Source of the DNA: a virus
Strand: one strand, 5' to 3'
Length of the DNA: 64,000 nt
Virus record (IMG/VR): IMGVR_UViG_3300044530_000662
Span: 1 to 64,000 of that record
Every line of letters begins with the position of its first letter. Position 1 is the first letter of the stretch. Shown one piece after another: positions 8,190 to 16,179 of this stretch. Below the pieces are notes generated by a model. It was not told where the DNA came from and made no database searches. It was given only the letters and a program-made list of their open reading frames with translations. Made by a program: the position numbers and the translations under genes.

Positions 8190-9493
8190 TGGACAAAGTT
8201 CAGAGTTTGAGTAAAGCTAGTAAAGACTTAATGTTGAAGGAGCCCTATTATGGGTTCTTTCTCATTATGTTGAATAAGCTTTGGGATAATAAGAGAGTAC
8301 CAACAGCAGGAGTTAGTAAGAATGGTATTAATTACCAGCTTGCTATTAATTCTGATTTTTGGGAAGAACTTAATGATGACCAGAGACTTGGTATATTAAA
8401 ACATGAGTTGCTTCATATTGCATTTGGACATCTTACTACTTTCTTTAAGTTTAGTGATAGAAGATTAGCAAATGTTGCAATGGACATGGAGATTAATCAG
8501 TATATTGAAAGTTCTTGGCTTCCAGGAGGAGAATATTCTGCACAAGAATATAAGACTATTAAAGAAGCTGTAGAAACTGAAATAGCAGAAGCTAGAGAAA
8601 GAGATGCTCCTATAGAAGAATTACTAGAGATTAGTAAAAAGCTTCCGGGTAGAGGTATTTTCATTGAGGACTATGAAGATATGAATCTTGAGCTTAAAGC
8701 TGGTTGTAGATATTACTATGATAAGCTTAAAGAGTTTAAAGATCAGAAAGACCAAAAGGGTACTTGTGGTAATGATGCAATGGATGAATTACTAGATAAT
8801 ATAGATTCTGGTAATGTTCCTGATCATGCTACTTGGGAAGACTTTGAAGATCTTACTGAAGCTGAACAAAAATTAATTGAGAAACAGTTACAGAAAGTAT
8901 TATCTGATGCTAAAGAACAAACTGTTAAAAAACGCGGCACTGTTCCTGGAGAGATTGAAGGAGTAATTGTTATTGAAGAAATAGTACCTCCTAAATTTGA
9001 CTGGAGAGGCTTCATTAGAAGATTTACTGGTGTAAGTACTAAAGTATTTACTAAGAAGATCAGAAGAAAGGAAAACAAGAGATTTGATGCTAATCCTGGT
9101 CTTAAAGTAAAGATGAGACAACATATGTTGTTGGCTATTGATACTTCAGGTTCTGTAAGTGATGATGAGCTTAGAGAATTTATGGGAGAGATGCATCATA
9201 TTTTTAAATGTGGTGTTGATATTACTGTTGTACAATGTGATACAAAGATTAGATCAATTGAACCTTACAAAGGTAAATTTGAGATGGCAGTACAAGGTAG
9301 AGGTGGGACTGAATTTGATCCCGTCCTAGAATATTTTAATGAAAACCTAAAGAAATATACAAGTCTTGTGTATTTTACTGATGGTGAATGTAGTACATCT
9401 GTAAGACCAAAAGGAAATATTCTATGGGTTTTGTCAGAACAATCTTATATGAATAATGATCTTCCTGGAAAGGTTATAAAACTTGAATTATGA
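8189..9493 (+). CDS. Metallopeptidase-like plus VWA domain protein (DUF2201 type)
   Basis: Two domains are visible. The N-terminal part has HELLHIAFGH (residues 72-81), an HExxHxxxxH zinc site, within the putative metallopeptidase domain usually fused to VWA-like DUF2201. The C-terminal VWA domain has a complete metal-ion-dependent adhesion site: DTSGS at 318-322, GGTEF near 375 and FTDGE with Asp398. The middle contains an acidic helical linker and a basic stretch. In bacteria these proteins pair with a MoxR AAA+ ATPase, and exactly such a gene follows at 9660. Together they probably form a chaperone or metal-insertion machine acting on a phage or host target. Overlaps on both sides place it in the same operon. 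Confidence 0.82.
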   Translation: MDKVQSLSKASKDLMLKEPYYGFFLIMLNKLWDNKRVPTAGVSKNGINYQLAINSDFWEELNDDQRLGILKHELLHIAFGHLTTFFKFSDRRLANVAMDMEINQYIESSWLPGGEYSAQEYKTIKEAVETEIAEARERDAPIEELLEISKKLPGRGIFIEDYEDMNLELKAGCRYYYDKLKEFKDQKDQKGTCGNDAMDELLDNIDSGNVPDHATWEDFEDLTEAEQKLIEKQLQKVLSDAKEQTVKKRGTVPGEIEGVIVIEEIVPPKFDWRGFIRRFTGVSTKVFTKKIRRKENKRFDANPGLKVKMRQHMLLAIDTSGSVSDDELREFMGEMHHIFKCGVDITVVQCDTKIRSIEPYKGKFEMAVQGRGGTEFDPVLEYFNENLKKYTSLVYFTDGECSTSVRPKGNILWVLSEQSYMNNDLPGKVIKLEL

Positions 9494-9642
9494 AAAAGTA
9501 TAATGGTAAAATAGAAACTAAGTTTTTATGGCTTATTCCATTTTTAATTGGTGTAAGTAAGAGTGTTATAGATGATAAAGCAAAAGTTTTTGCTTTACAT
9601 ATTACACCTCTGTTTGAGATTGGATTAAATTGGAAATATTAA
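9490..9642 (+). CDS. Small protein with one hydrophobic helix, 50 residues
   Basis: The short ORF begins at an ATG overlapping the VWA stop by 4 bases and ends 17 bases before the MoxR start. The product (starting MKKYNGKIETKFLWLIPFLI) has one central hydrophobic segment of about 13 residues and a second, weaker one near the C-terminus. The stop/start overlap supports translation. It could be a membrane tether for the neighbouring pair, but there is no direct evidence. Function unknown. Confidence 0.5.
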   Translation: MKKYNGKIETKFLWLIPFLIGVSKSVIDDKAKVFALHITPLFEIGLNWKY

Positions 9643-9659
9643 TTAGTAAAAAGAAAAAG

Positions 9660-10829
9660 ATGAGTCAAGTACAATTAAATGTAGAAGAGTTAAAGAACTT
9701 TATTAAACACATGGTTGGTAATAACCAACACATTCAAAAGGAAGGTAAAGTTCCTGTAGCTGTAAATATTGAAGGTGATGCTGGTTTGGGTAAAACTTCT
9801 GCTATTATGCAGTTAGGTAAAGAAATGAATATGGAAGTTGTAAAGCTGAATTTATCTCAGCTTGAGGAATTAGGTGACTTAGTAGGTTTTCCTGTAAAAG
9901 AATTTCAGATATCAAATGCTGATGGTAAAACTACTTGGATTAATGAAACTCAGATATCTGCAGCAAGTGCTAAAGGTTATAAAGTTATTGGAAAGAGAAT
10001 GTCACATGCTGCTCCTGAATGGATTCAGGGTAAAGGTGAAGGTGGTTTCTTAATCTTAGATGACTATACTAGAGCAGATCAAAGATTTATGCAAGCAACT
10101 ATGGAGATCTTGGATAGACAAGAATATGTATCATGGAAACTACCTAAGAACTGGCATGTTATCTTAACTACTAATCCAGACAATGGTGACTATAATGTTA
10201 CTAGTCTTGACGTAGCTCAGAAGACAAGATTTATCTCTGTTGAGTTGAAATATGATTCTGATGTATGGGCTAAGTGGGCAGAGAAAGCACAGATTGACGG
10301 TAGATGTATCAACTTTATGTTAATGCATCCAGAACTTGTAACTCAAAGAGTAAATCCAAGATCTATTACTACATTCTTTAATGGTATTAGTTCTATTCCT
10401 AAGTTTGAAGAGAGCTTGCCTTTAATTCAAATGATTGGTGAGGGTTCTGTTGGTGTAGACTTTAGTTCTATGTTTACTATGTTCATTAACAACAAGTTAG
10501 ATAAGATTATCTCACCTGAAGATATCTTGACTAAAGATGAGCAGTACGTGATGAACTCTTTGACCAATGCTGTTGGTAAAGATGATGACTTTAGAGCTGA
10601 TATATCTAGTGTAATTGCAACAAGATTAATTAATTATTCATTAGTATTTGCAAACACTAAACCTGTTCCAGCAACTATGACTCAAAGATTAATCAAACTT
10701 ACAACAAACTGTGATGCATTTACAGATGACCTTAGATATTATATTATCAAAGAGATTGTTAATGGAAACAAAGTTAAGTTTGCTCCATTGATGATGAATC
10801 AGGACGTGGTGAAGATGGCTGTTAAGTAA
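9660..10829 (+). CDS. MoxR-type AAA+ ATPase
   Basis: I chose ATG 9660 over an upstream in-frame TTG at 9630, because the TTG lies inside the preceding small gene and the extra ten residues look like leader sequence. Walker A is GDAGLGKT (residues 39-46), followed by the MoxR-like LEELGDLVGFP. Walker B is FLILDDYTRAD (Asp134, Asp135), and TTNPDNGDY is the sensor region. The Arg in QKTRFISVEL is a good arginine-finger candidate. At 389 residues the protein has the AAA+ core plus a lid. MoxR proteins act with VWA-domain partners, here encoded just upstream. A terminator follows. Confidence 0.82.
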   Translation: MSQVQLNVEELKNFIKHMVGNNQHIQKEGKVPVAVNIEGDAGLGKTSAIMQLGKEMNMEVVKLNLSQLEELGDLVGFPVKEFQISNADGKTTWINETQISAASAKGYKVIGKRMSHAAPEWIQGKGEGGFLILDDYTRADQRFMQATMEILDRQEYVSWKLPKNWHVILTTNPDNGDYNVTSLDVAQKTRFISVELKYDSDVWAKWAEKAQIDGRCINFMLMHPELVTQRVNPRSITTFFNGISSIPKFEESLPLIQMIGEGSVGVDFSSMFTMFINNKLDKIISPEDILTKDEQYVMNSLTNAVGKDDDFRADISSVIATRLINYSLVFANTKPVPATMTQRLIKLTTNCDAFTDDLRYYIIKEIVNGNKVKFAPLMMNQDVVKMAVK

Positions 10830-10884
10830 TTGAACATTAATCAGTTCCCACTAAAAGAAAAATAATTTAAGTATAAACAAATAT

Positions 10885-10910
10885 AAGGGGAGATAATACT
10901 CCCCTTTTTA
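10885..10910 (+). terminator. Rho-independent-type terminator after the MoxR gene
   Basis: The arms AAGGGGAG (10885-10892) and CTCCCCTT (10899-10906) are perfect complements around an ATAATA loop and are followed by T residues. The next start codon (10922) is only 15 bases beyond the hairpin. Confidence 0.85.
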
Positions 10911-10921
10911 AATTTTATTCT

Positions 10922-12211
10922 ATGAAAATGTTTTTAAAACTTGAAGTTGAAGCATATTCAACAGAGGTAGTTTTTAAATTAGAACCCATGAACTGTTTAG
11001 ATAATAGAAATGAACTATTATTAGAAAACAGAATTAATGAGTATTTACCAACAAAAGGAGATAAACTTTATTTCTTAGAGGGTGTAAATGTTCCCAGAAT
11101 TAAGCTTAAAGATTTAGCTTTACAATATGGTATAAAAACAGTTAGAGATGTAAATGATGCAACTCATGTATTTGCTAGTAAAAATACACAAGCAAAAATA
11201 TGTGATGGTAATTGGTTTTATTCAATGAAAACAGCAGATTTTAAAGCTATCTGTGATGATACTAGTATCCATATAGATGACAGATATAGAGAAAATATTA
11301 GAGAAGCTTTAGAAAATTATACAGAAGATAGACTTTTATTTAATTATGAGGAGACTAGTGTAATTAGACATGGTGATAATGTTGCATTAAATGAGCATGC
11401 TGATAAAATTATAACATCAAATATGTATTATAGTGTTGATTCAGAGTATGTTAAATTATCTGAAATACTTTCTACACATAATCTATATGATGAGTCTGCA
11501 ATCTTAAAACATATTAATGGTGATGATGCTACTGTTATAGATGAATTTATGTATGAGCAAATACACCAAATGTTTGAAAGTTCTGATAAAGACAATCATA
11601 TCTTAGCAATGGAGATAATGGCTAATTCTAATTATACTGAATCTTTATTATATTTAGAAATGTTATTTAAAGAACATAGTCATGCTATGGGTAACTGTCA
11701 TACTAGAAATCATGTAAACTTTAAATCTTTAGTTAATTATCTAGGTAAAAACAAAACTTATCTTAGTACTAGTTTAGATGCTATTGTAAGATCTCTTATT
11801 GAGAAAAAAGTAATTACAAAAGATATGATGGATGTTTTAATGCGAAGATATGCTGATGAAATTGCTGATGGTGGAGACAGCACATATTTTAAAGTTAAAA
11901 CTATAACTCTTCATGAAGATTTACTTAAGTCTCTGAATGTTAATTACACTTATCAACATGTTGAAGAGTACACTCCAGAAAGTATTATAGAACTAGTTGA
12001 TGTGCAAAATGAATCTGTACAGGTAGAAGAGATAGCTGATGAAGATATAGAAGATGCATTTACAGTAATTGAAAGAAATGAACTCAAGTCAGAGTTAATA
12101 GCATTGGAAGAAGCAAATCCTGTTTCCGAATCTGAGTTAAATAAAGAATTAGAAGAATCACATAACCATAACATAACACAAACAAATGATACAGACTTTG
12201 ATTGGTTCTGA
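10922..12211 (+). CDS. Hypothetical protein with acidic C-terminal tip, 429 residues
   Basis: I do not recognise the family. The N-terminal 130 residues are mixed alpha/beta and contain LYFLEGVNVPRIKLKDLA, then HVFASKNTQ; the middle is helical and includes a His/Asn-rich stretch (HSHAMGNCHTRNHVNF). The last 80 residues are strongly acidic and end TNDTDFDWF, like the acidic aromatic tips of SSB-type proteins that recruit replication partners. It is the first gene after a terminator and overlaps the exonuclease gene by 26 bases, suggesting a shared recombination or replication role by context. Confidence 0.7.
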   Translation: MKMFLKLEVEAYSTEVVFKLEPMNCLDNRNELLLENRINEYLPTKGDKLYFLEGVNVPRIKLKDLALQYGIKTVRDVNDATHVFASKNTQAKICDGNWFYSMKTADFKAICDDTSIHIDDRYRENIREALENYTEDRLLFNYEETSVIRHGDNVALNEHADKIITSNMYYSVDSEYVKLSEILSTHNLYDESAILKHINGDDATVIDEFMYEQIHQMFESSDKDNHILAMEIMANSNYTESLLYLEMLFKEHSHAMGNCHTRNHVNFKSLVNYLGKNKTYLSTSLDAIVRSLIEKKVITKDMMDVLMRRYADEIADGGDSTYFKVKTITLHEDLLKSLNVNYTYQHVEEYTPESIIELVDVQNESVQVEEIADEDIEDAFTVIERNELKSELIALEEANPVSESELNKELEESHNHNITQTNDTDFDWF

Positions 12212-13190
12212 TGAACTAGAACAATTTTATAAGAAGAAGTTTTACTTCAGTTACAGTGGAATAAATAAACTATTGTTTTCACCTGGAATGTTTTATAACC
12301 ATTATGTCTTGAATCAAAGAGAAGATAGCACAGACGCGCACCTTGTAGGAGGGCGCGTTTTGCACTGTCTTTTATTTGAGCCAGATAAATATGATGAACA
12401 TTTTATATCTATGCCGGGTAAATTTCCAACAGATAGTCAGAGAAAAATTATTGATAATATTTTTAAATACCACTTGGTAGTTGGAAATAATACATTAACT
12501 TTGGAAGACTACTCAACAGATATACTCACACATCTACTTACAGCAAATCTTTATCAATCTCTTAAAACAGATCAACAAAGACTTGACAAGATTCTAACCG
12601 AAGAGAACAAAGAGTATTTTGCTTATCTTAAACTTAGTCTAGACAAAACAACAGTGGATCAACCTACTTTAGACAATTGTAAAGTAGCAGTTGAAATACT
12701 AAAAAACAATAAAGATGTGAGAACTTTATTGCAACTAGACAAAGATGAAGCAGATAAAACTATTCAAGCTTACAATGAGTTGCACATTAAAGCTGAGCTT
12801 GAAGATTTACCTTTTGGTTTTCACGGTGTCCTTGACAATGTAGTTGTTGATTACAACTCAAAAACTCTGTTTATCAATGACTTAAAGACACTTGGTAAAT
12901 CAATACAAGACTTTCCAGACTCTGTTGAATATTATAGATATTGGATTCAAGCTGTTATCTATACAGTTCTTGCAAAAAGAAAGTTTAATATTGCTGATGA
13001 TTGGAGTATACAAATTACTTTTATAGTAATAGATAAGTATAATCAAGTTTATCCTTACCAAGTTTCTTCAGAAACACTAGTTAAATGGGAGAAAGATTTT
13101 GCAGACATAATCCAGAAAGTGAGATGGCATTATGAAAACAAAAGATATGACTTACCATATGAGCTAGCTTTAGGTAATGTAAAATTGTAA
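12186..13190 (+). CDS. PD-(D/E)XK exonuclease (RecB/lambda-exo type)
   Basis: The core active site reads GVLDNVVVD then FINDLKT, giving Asp217, Asp232 and Lys234 as the metal-binding and catalytic residues. A downstream QAVIYTVLAKR segment matches the Q-x-x-x-Y helix of the RecB/Cas4-like subgroup. The N-terminal helix-rich region (KLLFSPGMFYNHYV, then LVGGRVLHCLLFEPDKY) is the usual cap of phage exonucleases in this group. The likely role is DNA end resection for recombination-dependent replication with the Sak4-like annealing protein. The start lies inside the upstream gene, and no later in-frame ATG fits the conserved N-terminus. The early coding region holds a GC-rich inverted repeat (12334-12358). 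Confidence 0.82.
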   Translation: MIQTLIGSDELEQFYKKKFYFSYSGINKLLFSPGMFYNHYVLNQREDSTDAHLVGGRVLHCLLFEPDKYDEHFISMPGKFPTDSQRKIIDNIFKYHLVVGNNTLTLEDYSTDILTHLLTANLYQSLKTDQQRLDKILTEENKEYFAYLKLSLDKTTVDQPTLDNCKVAVEILKNNKDVRTLLQLDKDEADKTIQAYNELHIKAELEDLPFGFHGVLDNVVVDYNSKTLFINDLKTLGKSIQDFPDSVEYYRYWIQAVIYTVLAKRKFNIADDWSIQITFIVIDKYNQVYPYQVSSETLVKWEKDFADIIQKVRWHYENKRYDLPYELALGNVKL

Positions 13191-13194
13191 AATT

Positions 13195-13767
13195 ATGGCA
13201 ATCAATGCGCTTTATAGAAAGTATTTTCAAAAGTCTAAGATATTCTTGTATCCGCTCTTAGATATTAAAAAAGGTAGTATAGTTCCTATTGAGACTTATG
13301 TAAGTTGGAATAGTAGTTATGCTCCCGAGGATGCAAAATTAATTTGTGTTTACAAATCTGATAACACAAGTGCTTTTATAGTTTTTGAAGAAAGTGTTCT
13401 TCTTAAACATAATAGGCTTTGTGATTATATAAAGGTTGATTCAACACAAACTATATTTACATTTGACTTTTCTGATTTAAAAGATGATTGGAATTTATTT
13501 ATGAATGGTAAATATAGCCAAATGAGTGATGTGATAAAGCGCAAAATATTAACTTACTTTGAGAAAAATAGTGGAAACTATAATTATATTCAAAGCTATC
13601 TATTTCCTAAAAAGTATATGGTCAAATATGCTGAGCTGTTAGAAGTTCCAGTAGATTTACTCATTTCTGTAGGTGAACTCTGTGACAAACCTGATCTAGA
13701 AAAAGAAAAATTATTAATTGAGGTGGTAGATTTAGAGAATGTTAATGATTCTAGATTATCTTTGTAA
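13195..13767 (+). CDS. Conserved phage hypothetical protein, 190 residues
   Basis: The opening MAINALYRKYFQKSKIFLYP and the phrase PIETYVSWNSSY recur in a crAss-like and gut/aquatic phage family of unknown role that sits near the exonuclease and polymerase genes. The protein ends with acidic, Leu-rich sequence. No catalytic motif is visible. The start is 4 bases after the exonuclease stop, so it is co-transcribed. A replication or recombination accessory role is inferred from neighbours only. Confidence 0.7.
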   Translation: MAINALYRKYFQKSKIFLYPLLDIKKGSIVPIETYVSWNSSYAPEDAKLICVYKSDNTSAFIVFEESVLLKHNRLCDYIKVDSTQTIFTFDFSDLKDDWNLFMNGKYSQMSDVIKRKILTYFEKNSGNYNYIQSYLFPKKYMVKYAELLEVPVDLLISVGELCDKPDLEKEKLLIEVVDLENVNDSRLSL

Positions 13768-13786
13768 AAATTTAAAAACCAATAAA

Positions 13787-14179
13787 ATGAGTGAAAACAC
13801 AATGATGCTTGTTCAAGCTACTTGGCAAGAAAAGCAAACTTTTAGAATGATTCCAATTGCGGATTCATGTCCATATGTAGAATGTATCTTTGACCCTGAA
13901 ACTAAGGTCTTTGTTATCATCTCTAAACAAACCAAACAGTCTTTGCACATGTTACCTAAGTTAGATGACAATGGTGATCCAATGCAGATTAAAACTCCAA
14001 GACCTAATGGTAGAACTTTTAGAGAAGAAAGACACAAGATTGAAGTATTTCAAGAATTTTATGTAGAAGATAAATCTGCAGTAGAAGACTTAATTAAACT
14101 TTTTGCAGTTAATGCTAAGAAGTTTGATTACAAACAATTCTTGGGTACACCAAGTAAAGAAACTGCTGTAAATGAGTAG
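13787..14179 (+). CDS. Conserved hypothetical protein, 130 residues
   Basis: The frame is open from 13739, but I place the start at ATG 13787: the upstream part overlaps the previous gene and is unlike protein sequence, while MSENTMMLVQATWQEKQTF begins a well-formed domain. The product is a compact alpha/beta protein (SCPYVECIFDPETKVFVII forms two strands) with a helical C-terminus ending KKFDYKQFLG. It is the last gene before a strong terminator. Family seen in crAss-like phages, function unknown. Confidence 0.7.
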   Translation: MSENTMMLVQATWQEKQTFRMIPIADSCPYVECIFDPETKVFVIISKQTKQSLHMLPKLDDNGDPMQIKTPRPNGRTFREERHKIEVFQEFYVEDKSAVEDLIKLFAVNAKKFDYKQFLGTPSKETAVNE

Positions 14180-14196
14180 TAATTAAGTTAAACGGG

Positions 14197-14230
14197 AAAG
14201 GGTAAGTAGAAATATTTACCCTTTTTTTTA
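14197..14230 (+). terminator. Rho-independent-type terminator before the polymerase gene
   Basis: The arms AAAGGGTAA (14197-14205) and TTACCCTTT (14216-14224) pair perfectly and continue into a T run. The polymerase start is 44 bases beyond the hairpin. Confidence 0.85.
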
Positions 14231-14268
14231 TTAATTAAATGGGGGAACAGCTTAACTGAACATAACAT

Positions 14269-16179
14269 ATGAAGACTATTAACAAAACCCATTGGGTAAT
14301 GGATTACGAGACCTTATCTAATTGCTTTATAGCTGTATTTGAGGATATTAAGTCTGAGCACAGAGAGATTTTTGTTATACATGAATCAAGAAATGATCTT
14401 GTACCTTTTTTAACTTTCTTGATAAGAAACATAAAACATAATGAATGGCATGTTAGCTTTAATGGTTTAGGTTTTGACAGTCAAATAACTGAATACTTTC
14501 TTACAAATGGTCATGACTTACTTGAGATGTCTGGTGATGAAATTGCCAGATTTATTTATTCAAAAGCTCAATATGTAATTCAAAAACAAAGAGATGGTGA
14601 ATTCTTAGATTTTAGCCCTAAAGATCTTCAGATCAGACAGATTGATGTATTTAAACTTAATCATTGGGATAATCCAGCTAAGAGAAGTTCATTAAAGTGG
14701 ATTCAATATACTATGGATTGGACTAATATTATTGATATGCCTATTCATCATAAAAGTTATATTGTAGAAGAACAAATCCCAGAGATTATAAATTATTGTA
14801 TTAATGATGTTAGGTCTACTAAACAAATCATGCATCTTAGTAAAGAACATATTAATCTTAGGAGAGCTTTAACTGAAGAATACAACATTGATTTGTTCTC
14901 AGCCTCTGAGCCACGGATATCTAAAGAATTATTTTTACATTTCTTGAGTAAGCAAACTGGTATAAAAAAATATGAGCTTAGACAAATGCGGACTCATAGA
15001 CCTAAGATAGTTGTTAATGATATTATACTACCTTATGTAGAATTTAAGACAGCTACTTTTCAAAACTTGTTAAAGAAATTTAGAGAAGTTGTTATCTATC
15101 CAGGTGAAACTAAAGGAGGGTTTAAATATTCAGCACAGTATAAAGGTGTTAAGTCTGATTATGGTCTTGGTGGTATTCATGGTGCTAGAACTTCTAGAGT
15201 TTATGAATCTACAGAAGATATGATTATTATGACAAGTGATGTTACTAGTTTTTATCCTAATCTAGCAATTAGAAACGGATGGGCTCCGGGACATTTACCT
15301 AAAGAAGCATTCTGTCAACTGTATGAATGGTTCTTTGAAGAAAGAAAAAAGATACCTAAGAAAGATCCTAAGAATTATGTATACAAGATTATCTTAAACT
15401 CAACCTATGGGTTAAGTAATGATGAGAATAGTTTCTTATATGATCCTGAGTTTACCATGAGAATTACAATTAATGGTCAGCTTAGTTTAAGTATGTTGTA
15501 TGAGATGATTTGTGAAGAGATTCCGGGAGCTATTCCGCTTATGCAGAATACAGATGGTCTTGAGACTATGATTCCAAGAGAGTATGTAGATAAGTATATG
15601 GAAATATGTGCCCGCTGGGAGAAGATAACTAATCTGCAGCTTGAACATGATAAGTATTCTAAACTAGTTCTTGGTGATGTAAATAACTACATAGCAGTTA
15701 CTGAAGATGGTAAGTCTAAATGCAAAGGTAGATTTGAGTATAAAGATTTAGCTCTTCATAAAAACAAGAGTTTCTTAATTATACCTAAAGCTTTGCATGC
15801 ATATTTTGTAGAAGGTATCAAGCCTGAAGATTACTTAGCACAAAACCAAAACATATTTGATTATTGTGGTGGTGTAAAGATTAAAGGTGACTGGAAATTT
15901 GTAGAACATGCAATTATTGATGGAGAATTTCAAAAGAAAGAAGTACAACATACTATTAGATATTTTATATCTAAGTCTGGTTGTAAAGTAATTAAAACCA
16001 ATCTCTTTGATGGTAGAGAAATACAAGTAGAAGCTGGTCCTTGGATGCAGACTATTTATATTGATCACAAGGAACAATCTTTTGATGATTACAATATTAA
16101 TGTAGCTTTCTATTTAGATAAGATAAAGAAAGAGATAGCTGGATTAGAACCTAATAAAAATCAATTAAAATTATTTTAA
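14269..16179 (+). CDS. Family B DNA polymerase with 3'-5' exonuclease domain
   Basis: This is the phage replicative polymerase. The exonuclease domain has ExoI MDYETL (Asp12, Glu14), ExoII FNGLGFDSQ and ExoIII YCINDVRST. The polymerase domain has motif A SDVTSFYP (Asp324), motif B KIILNSTYG (Lys373) and motif C QNTDGLE, where the usual DTDS is NTDG (Asn427, Asp429). The second Asp, the main metal ligand, is kept. At 636 residues it is short for family B but normal for small phage forms. It follows a terminator and lies directly before the DUF932-like gene with no gap. No protein-priming (TPR) insertion is obvious. Confidence 0.88.
   Translation: MKTINKTHWVMDYETLSNCFIAVFEDIKSEHREIFVIHESRNDLVPFLTFLIRNIKHNEWHVSFNGLGFDSQITEYFLTNGHDLLEMSGDEIARFIYSKAQYVIQKQRDGEFLDFSPKDLQIRQIDVFKLNHWDNPAKRSSLKWIQYTMDWTNIIDMPIHHKSYIVEEQIPEIINYCINDVRSTKQIMHLSKEHINLRRALTEEYNIDLFSASEPRISKELFLHFLSKQTGIKKYELRQMRTHRPKIVVNDIILPYVEFKTATFQNLLKKFREVVIYPGETKGGFKYSAQYKGVKSDYGLGGIHGARTSRVYESTEDMIIMTSDVTSFYPNLAIRNGWAPGHLPKEAFCQLYEWFFEERKKIPKKDPKNYVYKIILNSTYGLSNDENSFLYDPEFTMRITINGQLSLSMLYEMICEEIPGAIPLMQNTDGLETMIPREYVDKYMEICARWEKITNLQLEHDKYSKLVLGDVNNYIAVTEDGKSKCKGRFEYKDLALHKNKSFLIIPKALHAYFVEGIKPEDYLAQNQNIFDYCGGVKIKGDWKFVEHAIIDGEFQKKEVQHTIRYFISKSGCKVIKTNLFDGREIQVEAGPWMQTIYIDHKEQSFDDYNINVAFYLDKIKKEIAGLEPNKNQLKLF

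Noticed and set aside
9630-9659. TTG 9630 as start of the MoxR ATPase
   Set aside because: It lies inside a preceding small gene and adds only a Lys-rich leader before a good ATG.
13739-13786. Upstream extension of the 130-residue gene to 13739
   Set aside because: It overlaps the previous gene's end and adds unlikely sequence; ATG 13787 fits better.
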